Origin: Zygnema cylindricum
Lineage: Eukaryota > Streptophyta > Zygnematophyceae > Zygnematales > Zygnemataceae
NCBI GenBank assembly: GCA_037447655.1
Contig: JBBHKE010000836.1
Span: 540,809-604,808, forward strand
Length of the DNA stretch: 64,000 nucleotides
Reading direction: 5' to 3'
Under the pieces are notes generated by a model, which was given only the letters and a program-made list of their open reading frames with translations, had not been told where the DNA came from and made no database searches. The position numbers and the translations under genes were made by a program. Positions 42,976-53,826 of the stretch are shown here, piece by piece. Position 1 is the stretch's first letter, and every line of letters begins with the position of its first letter.

Positions 42976-43842
42976 CTAAGCCACGAGGTAGTTACTAGGC
43001 TCTCGGGTCTCTAACGTATTCTCTACAAGAGTTATCTCGAAAAGGCAACAAAAAAAATAAACAATTTAACCAAACAAGGAAAATTCCCAATATCATGTCA
43101 TAATCCACTTTCCCACTCCCAACCGAAATGCAAACAAAACAAACACAAACACTCCAACCGGGCCCTTGCAAGGAGCACCCAGATCCGAACCTCCCACGAC
43201 TCACTACCACTTCCCAAAACAACACAGCTTGGGGAACCTTGGACTTAGCTTGAGCCAGTGATGGTAAACAACAAGGGCAGAAACAAAAATGTTCAACCTA
43301 TCAGCCTGTGCCTACAAAAATAGAGAAAACGTGAGCAATCGGTGAGAGAGAGTAAGAGAGAATCTTAGCCGCCAAGAGCAAATTCTTGTCCAAAAACTAA
43401 AATTCTCTAAGTTTGTGAATAAGCCTAAGTTAGAGCTACGATAGGCCTAAGCGAAACTAGCCTACATCTAGTATACTTTACATGCATAAAACTAATTAAG
43501 ATGTTGGCCAATAGGCGGCCAACATCATCTGCCGTACGCCTGACAAAATCCATCGTCCGAGGTTGAAAACCCTCCCTAACTACATGTATGCGTGATCGTA
43601 CATGAGTTCGCGACTTTAATAAATAAAATATATCGAAGCGTTGTCGGAAATCGCGATTTGCCTCCAAATGATACTCCGAGTCCATACTTCGAAATCACAC
43701 GAGTACGCACGAAATGAAGCATGCCGCACGAAATACTCGAAATCGAAATACCTGCGCACGAAATGAAAAGTATCGCAAGAATTAGTACGGTTCCACAAAC
43801 ATATAAATAAATGAATTGACGCGAAATTTCGCACGTGCAAAC
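42976..43842. other. Unassigned interval, probably LTR A sequence
   Basis: No gene was recognised. The minus-strand sense contains GGATCTGGGTGCTCCTTGC (43190-43165), similar to the AGATCTGCACC modules of LTR A, so most of it may be diverged LTR. Confidence 0.3.
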
Positions 43843-44065
43843 GAAAAAGCCAAACGTGCGTGCATCAAATCGTGCATGCATGTATGAAATTGCGCGTGCA
43901 TGTATAAAATCCAGCGTGCATGCATAAAATCCCGCGCGCGTGCTTATAACCGTGCGTGCATGTGAAATATTGCGCATACATGCAAAATACCACGCGTGCG
44001 TGCACAATAGCGCGCGTGCGTGAGAAATATTGCGCGTGCATTCATAATGTCGCGGGTGCGTGAAT
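43843..44065. repeat. ~21-23 bp minisatellite of alternating purine-pyrimidine GCGTGCATG units
   Basis: About ten units of the form CGTGCATGCATGAAATTGCG with words GCGCGCGTGCG and GTGCATG. It lies within the 3' LTR region of the minus-strand A element. The alternating purine-pyrimidine runs are Z-DNA-type sequence. Confidence 0.8.
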
Positions 44066-44119
44066 TATATCGTGCGCGCGAGAAACCAAAACGATACGGT
44101 ATGACAGTTGTCGCGCATG

Positions 44120-44277
44120 AGAGTAAGCATGTGAAGATGCATCACAACCAACAAAGTCATGCTCACAAACATATATACCAACTAACTCAAATATGAAAAG
44201 TCAAAAAATATATATAAAGGTGAAAAAGACCCAGAGAGGGAAGAGGAAGAATACTCCCCTAGAGTAAAGTGGACCCA
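44120..44277 (-). mobile_element. 3' LTR start of the minus-strand family A element
   Basis: On the minus strand TGGGTCCACTTTACTC follows the polypurine tract (44302-44282, GGAGCTCGGGGGGGG). It is the positional equivalent of TGGATCTCTC at 664 and 6466. The LTR continues left through the minisatellite, but its far end was not found. Confidence 0.6.
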
Positions 44278-44449
44278 ATAATTCCCCCCCCGAGCTCCTT
44301 AGCCTGAAGAGGAGCTGGTAACACACTAGAGGTCTTGGAACAGATATGAAGGCAGCAATGGACAGCCGGGTTGAATGATAATGGAGGAGAGAGGCAATTC
44401 ATGTGGAACCCTTGATCACTTCCTCTTCATGTATAAACCCTCTGCAACC

Positions 44450-45506
44450 TCAAAATATAGTTAGTATCGTTGTCCACCACAAAGAGAATGTGTGGAAAGA
44501 CCTTGGTGTCGATGGTATCAAAGAGATGACGGGAGTCGATGAGAAAAGCAGGCTCACTGAAACTCGCAACAGTGGGGTGTTTGGAAGGATCCTTTCTGGG
44601 AATGGAGAGTCGCAGTTGTCTTCCTTAAGGTCGATACTAGAAAATGCAGAGAGAGCGGAAGCCAAATGTGCCATAGTGGGCAAAGGCTTGCGAGCAAAGA
44701 CTAGAGGGAGGCAGATTTTGAGTCTCGGAAAATTAGAGGGAAGATAAGAGAAGGTCTGATCATACATATCGACTCCCCCACCAATTCGGAAGATAACATC
44801 TTGTCCCACTAAGCATTTGTAGTCGTTGCATTTGGTGACCAATGCTCGGACAGAAAACTTCCACGAACTTACCCTCGGTTTCGTTTTGGAATCGAAAGGT
44901 GAGCGGGTCCTTCTTGATTCAAACCACTGGCTCCGTGGTACCGGCTGAAGTGAGAAACCGAGTAGCCGTGGCTTGAAGCTTTTCTGGGGTCAGACAAAGC
45001 TTGAGCGCAAATCCGGATCCGCGGATCACAGGTTTTGCTCTAGTGTCCATGAGAGGGAGAGAAGGTGCAACACTATTAACGGAGAAGGACTTTTGCGAGT
45101 TTTCCAAGAAATTGATGTGAGGATCAAGGTCACGGCGCTCATCCGCGGTAACTGGCTGAATAATGGAAATACTAAGGTTCGGCTGCAACCCCCTCAATGC
45201 GGCGGCTGCAAGGAACTCATCAACAAGGGGAGAGGCTTTGGGAACCTCATTAGGAAAAGGAGAGGCCCTGGGGGCTTCATCCATCATGGACAAAAAGTAT
45301 GCTTTGCCGTTCTTTGACTCAATGTGTATTATGTATGGTACTATCCAAAATGGTGAGAGCTTTAAGCACCATGGAGGAAGCTGTGTCTTGTAGAGGAGAG
45401 AGAGATTATTTCTCGAAAGAAAGTGGAATACAGGAATTTTGTAATTTACCGTCCCGATTGTGATCATGCAAGCCTTTATCAAAAGTAGCTGCCCGTTGTT
45501 GGACAA
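44450..45506 (-). pseudogene. Family A protease and C-terminal region, second element
   Basis: The minus-strand frame 45506-44919 carries the Ala/Leu spacer and the protease core; the active-site triad reads D-T-R-A instead of D-T-G-A, so it would be inactive. It is followed by L-T-S-A-G-T-T-E-P. The downstream frame 44842-44450 holds V-T-K-C-N-D-Y-K-C-L-V-G-Q-D-V and L-K-I-C-L-P-L-V. Just as in the plus-strand copy, the polyprotein ends near the polypurine tract with no RT, RNase H or integrase. Confidence 0.8.
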
Positions 45507-45639
45507 TGGAATCGTGGAGGACTTAGCAGGCCAACAATGGCATGTGTACGACTATCTTTGCCATTTTCGCGAACTGGGGTTTCATTATGGCCATAAAGGC
45601 AGCAAATTGCTCCTTCATCATGGCGGCCATCAAGACTTG

Positions 45640-46759
45640 CAACTCGGTTTTTTCTCTCTCTCATCGGGAGATATTAGGCGGAGTTGCCACTTTCTCTGTG
45701 TTTGTAGGCGGAGTGACAGGCTTTGCAGAACGGGCAAGAATTCCACTGTTCTGAATCTGATTGTGATAAGAGAAATTAGGGTCTTTTACATGACAATGGT
45801 GGACGAAATGTTCCTTATGCTGGCAATGTGTGCATGTGGCTGACTTATCCGGGCAAACGCGAGCATCGTGCCTCCACATCGAAAACATAATCGGTCCCCG
45901 TTATTAATAAGCGAGTTTCCCATGGCTGACGTCTTTAGAAGCCTACTGCTGGGCAATGGGCTGCTTGTGGAGAAAGTGGGGAACTAACTTCCGAACGGTC
46001 ATGAGCTTCCCACCAACATGATTGCATCTCATATTCCACCGCATATTGAGCGGCTTGATCGAATGTAAATTTTAGACCATAAGATTGAGTGAGATGACTT
46101 TGTATAAAACGTTTCAATTGATTTGGAAACTTTCAAACAAATTTTTGAACAACTTCCGCATCGGAAATTTGGTCTGGTAAAGCTTCTTGCAGAATCTCCA
46201 TACGAGCACGTAAGTTAGGGGCGGTTTCACTAGGTTTATGAGTGATATTTATCAATTCTTTCACATGATCGGGGTTTTAGATCTGATATTCGGCTTCTAA
46301 GAAATAAAAAATAACAAAAAGTGGATCTCGTAACGGAATTTTTATCCCTCATCGTGGTGGGACGGCAGCACGAGCGGCCACAGCATATTGTCGATGAATT
46401 TATGGTACTTCAGGAATTAAGACAATACCTTGGGTATCATAGACCTCGGAAAAAGCGGCCTGGTACGGAATATTCGCTTGTCCTATCACATCTGGTGTAC
46501 CAACAAAAGGAGGGGAAAATGATGTCATCGCAAGTATAGCATCATACTTGCGGTAATAAAATGTAAGGGCCGACCCTCTGAGGTAGCGACCAATAAGAGA
46601 GAATGCTACACGAAGATCAAATTGATCTTGATAACGAAATGCCAAGTCAGGCATTTTGGTATCATAAAGCATACGAAATTGGGATAAAGACATGGTGTCT
46701 TTCATTCCCGAAAAGCAAAATTTCATCTTCCCTATGCCCTCCTCTGAAGAGGAAGCCAT
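45640..46759 (-). pseudogene. Family A gag, second element
   Basis: The ATG at 46759 (M-A-S-S-S-E-E-G) starts a frame open to 46400 with L-S-Q-F-R-M-L-Y-D-T, then R-G-S-A-L-T-F-Y-Y-R-K-Y and a F-S-P-P-F-V-G-T block. Stops follow. The C-terminal part (45888-45661) carries the second knuckle C-T-H-C-Q-H-K-E-H-F-V-H-H-C, which keeps the complete C-X2-C-X4-H-X4-C spacing lost in the other copy, while the first knuckle is damaged. The upstream in-frame extension to 46954 is leader, not Gag, because similarity to the plus-strand copy as protein begins at this ATG. Confidence 0.8.
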
Positions 46760-46969
46760 GTCGTCAAAGAAAAAATGCGCCGGTTGTTCCAAATTTGGAC
46801 TAACCAGAAACAGGAAACTGAAAGGGTGAGAAAAGATTTCTTTTGAAAAGTTTCTTTCGGTTCTATGTCGGTGTGACCGAGAGGAAACCGAAGATAATGA
46901 GGAAACTGTGGTCAATACTGACCAAACTGACGGAGATCTAGGGGCCGCAACCAAAAATGGTGAGTTGGT

Positions 46970-47765
46970 AGACTTTGAGAAACTAGAAAGATCTAACTGC
47001 TTTGGACGAAAAACTGTCGCCCCGCGGGTAGATCTAGATTGATAATGTAAGTTATCTCAATCCGTGGGCATATGCGAAGAGAAAACCCTCGATTATGACT
47101 AGAATGCTCAGAACGGCCTAACCAAGGTGGGAATAATGACAGGCCAATCCACAAAAACCAAGTCACCACACGAAGTCTATAGCAAGACCCGGTGGTCAGA
47201 TTTAGCATGAAGCGGAAAAAAACAAAACCTCTACCTTGCAAACAGTGGGCAATGCCAAATGGCAGGGCCAAAGGGCTAGATCTATAAAATATAGGCAGAC
47301 AACCAACCAGGCACCTTAGGGTGCAGATCTACAGTGGCACAGACGGAAAAGTGTCTAAACAGTGCTACCTACGGCAAGATCTATGAAAGAAAATCCAATC
47401 GAGATAGTCACTGGGAAACCTCAAGGCCACTCACGGCCAAATAACATGCAAGGAAAAGAAGGGAAATGCAAATGCTCAAAAGAAAGGTTCGTAATTAAAC
47501 TAATCCACACCAAACCCCTACCTCATTGTCCAAATTACAAAGGAACGCTCTTGCACCTGCAAGGCATCATGATACTTACAAACACCTTTAATACTCTCGT
47601 GAGTACTAAAAGTTAACCGGACTTGGTCGAGGCAAGTCAGATTTTGCAGAGCTCCCTAAAATCGAACCCGCTACAGTTGCGAATAAACGTGCTAAGAACC
47701 ACCGCTAACACCAAAGCAATTAGTATCCTGCTACGGTATGTGTATCGGCGCTATGCCACGCTATG
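46970..47765 (-). mobile_element. 3' part of the 5' LTR/leader of the minus-strand family A element
   Basis: The reverse complement aligns with 3100-3900: GTAGCGG...CTCTGCAAA, the conserved hairpin (47585-47612), GGTGCAAG, GGCCGTGAGTGGCC, GCACC..GGTGC next to AGATCTG, and GTCTACC near the end. It is cut at about 47765, where copia RT sequence begins. Confidence 0.75.
47585..47612 (-). other. Second copy of the family A hairpin
   Basis: In sense orientation CTTTTAGTACTC-ACGA-GAGTATTAAAGG pairs over 12 positions with two G-U pairs. Compared with 3256-3287, every difference in one arm is matched or tolerated in the other. Confidence 0.8.
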
Positions 47766-48655
47766 CACATTTTGGGAATTCAGATGGAGAGAGATAGAGG
47801 GAATAGAATTATAAGACTCACTCAAAAAGAAGCAATCGGTAATGTGCTAGAAAAATTTCAAATGGAGAAAGCAAACGGATGTACTACTCTTATGGATTTG
47901 AAGAAAGTGAGTGAGGGCAGTGAAGAGGGAGGAATATTCATCATTAATGATGAGATGGACGAGATAGAAAGAAAATTTATCGAAAATATCCCTTATCGGC
48001 AGATTGTAGGCAGTTTAATTTATTTTATGAACTGTACCCGTCCGGATATAGCTACAGCTGTAGGTGTCCTTAGTAGAAATCTAAATGAACCAAGAAAGAG
48101 AGATTGGGAGACTGCCTAAAGGATGATGAGGTATCTGGTGGGGACAAGGGAATTATGGTTGCATTTGGGAGGGGAGCACACTGACATCACCACTTGGAGT
48201 GATGCCAGTTATGGAGATGTGCCTTTAAGGAGGTGTACGACTGGATATGTGTTGCAAATTGGATCCGGTGCATGTTGTTGGAGTAGCAAGCAACAACAAG
48301 TAGTTGCTCAGTCCACTATGGAGGCTGAATACATGGCTTCCTGTGCTGCCACCAAAGAATTAATGTGGGTTAAATCTCTTCTTGAAGAACTTGGGTTCAT
48401 GAAGTCCGGAACTCAAAATGTTTTTTGTGATAATCAAGCTGCTATCTCGATTGCAGCTAATCCGAAACATCACTTCAAAGCTAAGCATATGGATATTAGA
48501 CTAAGCTTTGTCAGAGAGAAGGTAGAAAATAAAATTAGTAAACTGGTTCATAAAACTGATAGAGAAATGATTGCAGACATGATGACAAAAGCAGTAACTT
48601 CCCCTAAGTTGATTTATTGCAGAGAAAAATGTGGATTAAAATTGAAAAGTGACTA
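47763..48655 (+). pseudogene. Copia RT end and RNase H (family E-like)
   Basis: H-I-L-G-I-Q-M-E-R (end of RT palm) starts abruptly at about 47763. Then Q-K-E-A-I-G-N, P-Y-R-Q-I-V-G-S-L-I-Y-F-M-N-C-T-R-P-D-I, one stop at 48118, and an intact RNase H (T-W-S-D-A-S-Y-G-D-V, S-T-M-E-A-E-Y-M-A, F-C-D-N-Q-A-A-I, H-H-F-K-A-K-H-M-D-I), ending at the TAG at 48654. It is closest to the minus-strand element at 58039-58833. Gag to most of RT is missing. Confidence 0.9.
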
Positions 48656-48669
48656 GGAATTAAGGGGAG

Positions 48670-49561
48670 TGTTGAAAAGAGGTAATTAATAGTTCACTTC
48701 CCTATTTTAGTTTTGTTTTAAAGAAAGAGAGTAAGGATCAAAGGCGCGCCATGGCTGCCGCTATATTTAGAAAGTGGCAGTTTTTGCAGTTAGAGGTATT
48801 TTTGGCTAAAATGATGCCTAGGTCTAGATTTGAACCTGTGACCTCTAGATTCTTTATAGCCTTTTGCCTTAATCATTAAGGCGTTACGAAACGATAAACG
48901 TGACGGGTTTCATAAATATATAAACATTAACGAAACAGCTAATTAACAGCAGACTAACCAAATGGAGCAATTTCTGCATGTACGCGAATCTGAACCGTGT
49001 AAAATATGTTTTGATCGGACGGTCGGCATTATAGCCGCCATGCGAAGTGAGCTTTTTGGAGGCATACGGATATAGCGTCACGCGGTGCCACGTGGCGCCA
49101 CATTATTTGATACCGGAGAAGATGGGAGGAGGAACCATAGCTTCCGATATGACAGGTGTCACCTTGTAGACCTTGTCGTACAATGGTCGTACAATAAGTA
49201 CATCGCCCATTGTACCTTCTTGTACTTTATAGTGTTCCTATTGGACTAGGGTTTAATAGTAGGTAGTCGTGAGTAGGCAGACCGAGACTTAGTAATATTT
49301 AGGTACCTCTCTCTCTAAGAGAGCTTGTAACTATAAAGGTCATCTTTGACCAGCCAGAACTTACTGCTCAGGGGAGCAAATTCAGTGATTCTTTTTGCGT
49401 TTGACTCAAGGGAGTCTTGTCCTCACAAGGGTAAGAGTGGTCAGAATATTTGTGTGCCTGGGCGGCGCTTATTCAGCGGGAAAGTAGAAGGGGCAAATAT
49501 TATCCTAGAGGCTTTACATAGGCTGCTCATTCTGTGGGTCAATGGAGACCACAAAATTTCA
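48670..49561 (+). mobile_element. 3' LTR of the preceding copia (family E-like, ~892 bp)
   Basis: It begins TGTTGAAAAGAGG after the tract AAGGGGAG and ends ACAAAATTTCA. Its second half aligns with the E LTR at 62314-63306 (GTACAATGGTCGTACA, CTCAGGGGAGCAAATTCA, GACTC-AAGG-GAGTC, ATCCTAGAGGCTT). The last 20 bases are an open frame from the ATG at 49542 (M-E-T-T-K-F). Confidence 0.75.
48818..48892 (-). other. tRNA-Leu/Ser-like module, antisense in the LTR
   Basis: On the minus strand CGCCTTAATGATTAAGGCG resembles the D-arm (A-box) of tRNA-Leu/Ser, and GGTTCAAATCT (48836-48826) a T-loop (B-box), about 50 bases apart. Acceptor stem pairing is not evident, so it is a tRNA-derived or SINE-like remnant, not a tRNA gene. 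Confidence 0.45.
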
Positions 49562-49568
49562 GATTTAA

Positions 49569-49738
49569 TATGGAGGTTTGAATAGATTCACGGATTGGGG
49601 GAGCGAATGGATTGATAATTAAAGTTACGTAAAAGACTCATTGAGTGGTGTGAACAAGCAATGACAAATGGACGGCGGATCGCGAAGCGATCCGATGTAA
49701 AATAAACGGAATGTTGAAATAGGCGCCGCCGATACGGA
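49569..49738 (+). mobile_element. Repeat family D, 5' fragment (copy 3)
   Basis: TATGGAGGTTTGAATAGATT and GGACGGCGGATCGCGAAGCG match the first ~170 bp of the D copies at 12646 and 15164. It is truncated where B-type LTR sequence begins. Confidence 0.65.
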
Positions 49739-50482
49739 GCAGCTGCGACGCAGTTAAGTCAACGCAATTGCAGCTATTTTTATGATCCGTACGGAAAGCG
49801 CAGCCAGCGCAGCTAGCGCAACTACGGATAATATGAATATGATAGATTTCAAGTAATGATGATTAAACGATAGTGGTAGCTTAGTGGTTGCTTAGTGGTA
49901 GCTTAGTTTCTGACATACGAAGAGTACGGTGTAAATATTCTGTACTACAGAGGTTTGTCCTTTTGACTAGTTAGGTTATTAGAGTAGATACAGTACGGCT
50001 GGTATGCCTCCGTACTCTGAGTATAACTTGCAGGACTTAGATTATTTTATGCATCGCAGTCAAGTTAATCAAAATAATGGCAGACTGTTTTCTGCATCTT
50101 TGACCTGTTTGTGTGATCACTCTGATTGATGCTTTCATGTGAAACTTTCTGGAGTTATTCTATGATATAGAATCTATATGTGTGTGAAGTTTCATTTTAT
50201 TCCAGTATCTCTGTAAGATTCTGTGAACAGTCTAAGCGGTTAGTTTGTGAAGCTGTCAACTATTTTTGGGAAACTCTGGAGCTTATATCTTCTAGATGCC
50301 TTGGTAGATTTGGCTGTAACTTTGGGAGTTTACAGTGTATATGATATACTGCATATTAGTGCTGTTTGAGATAATTTTGTTTATTGTGGAGTAATCTGTG
50401 TCGTCTGAAACACGGCTGTTTTTGAGGTAGTCTGTGGGTGTTTCCGTGAGTAATCTATGGCTGAAATAAGCTATGGACAACA
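49739..50482 (+). mobile_element. 5'-truncated copia family B LTR, first of the array
   Basis: It shares GTCCGTACGGA-type, GTGGTAGCTTAGTGG and TTTGGGAGTT blocks with the LTRs at 10732 and 53144 and ends GGACAACA. An ATG at 50457 is open for eight codons to the terminal CA. Integrase coding starts immediately afterwards, with no primer site, gag or protease between. Confidence 0.6.
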
Positions 50483-52983
50483 ACGTTCACAGATGATTTC
50501 TCCAGGTTTACAAAATTTTACTTCATGAAAGAGAAGAGTGAGGTGCTTGGTCACTTCAAACACTACAAAGCATGGGCTGAAAAAAATCATAATTTATCTA
50601 TTTTACAGCTCAGATCGGACAATAGTGGTGAATATACTTTGAAAGAATTTGAAACCTTTTTACTAGAGGAAGGCATGAGTCATCTGTTGACTGTTCTATA
50701 TTCACCGGAACAAAATGGGGTGTCGCAAAGATTAAATAGAACTCTCACGGAGAGCTCTAGGTCGATGCTCGCAGATAGAAATGTGGATCCCAAATTCTGG
50801 GCTGAGGCTCTAAATTGTGTATTAAGAATATGATAGGATCAAAATCGGTAGTATCTACTCCTTACGAGATCTGGACAGGTAGCAAACCTGATGTTAGCCA
50901 TTTCAAAGACTATGGTAGTAAATGTTTTATCTTAGATACGTCTACAGACAGATGGACAAATGGAACCGAAGGGATTACCAGGTATTTTGTTAGGATATGA
51001 TGACCACTCAAAAGGTTACAGAGTCTTTGTATTTGAGAGGTAGAAAATAGTTGTAGCAAATAATATCATTGTCAAAGATGAACTAGACTCGATAGATTTA
51101 TTTCAAATGACAGAGCAACAAAAGCATTAAAAAGTACAGGAGTATGTCATCTTAGATTGCATGCAAGAAATTGTCCCGCGGGTGCAACATTCTCCGGTGA
51201 TGACTCCAGAATCAGACTCTCTCCCACTTCCTCAACATGTTCAGTTCCAACCGAACCAACAACAGTCAATACACACGGATCGCAACCAGTGCAATCAGCG
51301 CAATGCGCGGCAACCGACGATCTCAACCTCAAAATTTTCGGGGGGAAGAAGATCCAGCAGCCGCCTACAAGCAAGCTCTCACATTGCCTACTTGGAAGCC
51401 TCAGGGGAGCCCTTGACCATCCAAGAGGTTTTCTCATCACCAGAGCGAAATCACTAGATTGAGGCGGCAAACGACGAAATGAAGTCGATCATGGAGGCAC
51501 ACACTTGGGAACTTAAGGACCATCCTTCAGACCGAAAAGCGATCGGCAGCAAATGGGTATTCAAGATGAAGTTAAATCGCGATAACACCATTGAACGCTA
51601 TAAGGCCAGACTTGTGGCGAAGGGGTATAATCAAAAGGAAGGAATCGATTTTGAAGAAAACATTTTCTCCGTTTGTAAGATTTCCAACAGTTAGGATTTT
51701 GCTGTCCTTAGCTGCTATAGAAGATATGGAAATTTATCAGATGGATGTAAAGACGGCCTTTTTGCACGGAGAACTAGAAGAGACCATTTATATGCAGCAG
51801 CCTGAAAAGTATGCAGAACTAGGAAAAGAGCACTTAGTATGCAAGTTGCTAAATTCCTTGTACGGCCTAAAACGAACACTAGACAATGGAATCTGAAGCT
51901 TGATGAATTCTTGACCAGTCTAAGATTTCAAAGGATAAGTTCTGACCACTCTGTCTACGTTCTAAAGGGTGAAAAAGGGAGAGTGTATATAGCGGTGTAT
52001 GTAGATGATTTATTATTAATTAACAAATCAATGCCTGAAATTAACAAAATCAAAACTGCTCTAAACTCACGGTTCGAGATGAAAGACCTCGGTGAGGCAA
52101 AGTATATTTTGGGTATCCAGGTAGAGAGGGACAAAAATAAAAAAAGAATAAAATTAACTTAAAAGGAGGCTATTGGAAACATGTTAGATGAGTATGGAAT
52201 GCGGGGGGCAAAAGGATGTCTACCTACAATGGAGTTTCGGCATAAGTTAGAGGGAGAAGAGACAGAACCAGGGGTCATTATTAGCGAGTATTTAGAGTCA
52301 AGAGAGAATGATCCTATCACACTAATACCTTATAGACAAATAGTGGGAAGCTTAATTTATTTCATGAACTGTACCCGTCCTGACATTGCTGCAGCAGTTG
52401 GGGTACTAAGCAGAAGTCTAGAGAATCCTAGAAAATCTGACTTTGATGCAGCAAGGAGAGTCTTAAGATATTTGGCCGGAACCAAAGATCTCAAACTCAC
52501 ACTAGGCGGAGGAGAAGAAAAACTGCAAACGTGGAGTGATGCAAGCTATGGCGACATGCCAAGCCGGAAGTCCACAATGGGATTTGTTATGCAAATTGGG
52601 AACGGGACTTGCTGCTGGAGCAACAAACTTCAAAAGGTTACTGCATAATCGACAATGGAGTCAGAATATATGGCAGCGAGCTTGGCCCTCAAAGAACTCC
52701 TATGGGTGAAATCCATGTTGCAAGAATTAGGATACATGCAGGTTGGTCCACAGGTGATTTGGTGTGATAACCAGCCTGCCATTGCCATTGCTTCTAACCC
52801 AAGTCATCACTTCAAAAGCAAGCACATGGATGTACGATTACACTTTGTAAGAGAAAAAGTGTTCTCTAGAGTGATTAATTATGTTATTTGCCAGATGCAA
52901 AAATCATTGCTGATATGCTCACTAAAGCTCTTCCTGCTCCTAAGGTGAAGTATTGTAGGAACGCAGTGGGATTAAGTGAATAG
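50483..52983 (+). pseudogene. Copia family B pol, unit 1 (integrase-RT-RNase H)
   Basis: Integrase begins inside its core (F-T-D-D-F-S-R-F), with D-N-S-G-E-Y (second Asp region) and Y-S-P-E-Q-N-G-V near the catalytic Glu. RT follows: K-A-I-G-S-K-W-V-F-K, Y-Q-M-D-V-K-T-A-F-L-H-G-E-L, Y-V-D-D-L-L-L-I (51999). RNase H has T-W-S-D-A-S-Y-G-D-M, E-S-E-Y-M-A-A and W-C-D-N-Q-P-A-I. Several stops and frameshifts (near 50820, 51000, 51660, 51890, 52160, 52648, 52890) break it. The natural stop is at 52981. Confidence 0.9.
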
Positions 52984-53143
52984 TTGAATAATTCCACTGC
53001 CATACTGCCACTCTACGATAAGTCCACCATTGAGATGTAGTGGGACTAGGTGACTTGCTAATTGCTATAATGCTATACTGCGATGCTGCGCTAGTTTATC
53101 ATCGCAGCTGCGCCGGTATACTGAGTCTATAGTTTTAGGGGAG

Positions 53144-53806
53144 TGTTGTATTTTTGGAAAGCTTTCAATCTCACCGCAACAGCGCAGCTGCTATACAGCA
53201 GAGCAGCGCAGCAGCGAGGTTGCAACACAGACAAGAAAACGCAACCACGATTATATTTTATATGGTCCGTACGGACAACGCAGCGTCTGATACTCTTATT
53301 GTGATTCTGTACAGTAGAGAGCAACTGCGATAAATACGATTCTACTCAACTTAGGGGGTAACTCAGTGGTAAATTAGTGGGTAGCTCAGTGGTAGCTTAG
53401 TGATAGCTCAGTGGTAGCTTGACAGATTAGTGGTAGCTTGGTGGTTTGACGTACCTCTCAAGTTCACTGGTGTTGCCAGTGCAACACAAGTATAAGACTT
53501 AGGACTCTGAACATATCTTGCATCCAGACTTCTAAGTAGTAAAACTGCAGACGGTTTTTGGGAAACTTCTGAGTATTATATCTTGAGTGTTGTCCGGTCA
53601 ATTGTGCTGAAACTTTGGGAGTTATCAGTGTTTATGCTACTCTATATTTCGATATGGTTTTGTGAGGTTTAGATGCTCGTATAAGAATTGGTGAGCACTT
53701 AAGATTAGCTGTTTGATAGGATTCTTGATAGCTTATGAGAGTGTATCATGTCTACTTCTACTACTACTGCTGCTCCTCCACCTGCATCAGTGGTTGTAGA
53801 ACAACA
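53144..53806 (+). mobile_element. Copia family B LTR, middle of the array (663 bp)
   Basis: It begins TGTTGTATTTTTGGAAAGC after the polypurine tract TTTTAGGGGAG and ends GTAGAACAACA, the same termini as the solo LTR at 10732. The final 59 bases are open from the ATG at 53748 (M-S-T-S-T-T-T-A-A-P-P-P ... V-V-V-E-Q). It serves as 3' LTR of unit 1 and sits 20 bases before the integrase of unit 2. Confidence 0.85.
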
Positions 53807-53826
53807 CCAGTGTCCTATGTGATATT

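Noticed and set aside
48818-48892. Functional tRNA gene
   Set aside because: A- and B-box-like words are present, but no acceptor stem pairing or proper anticodon arm was found.
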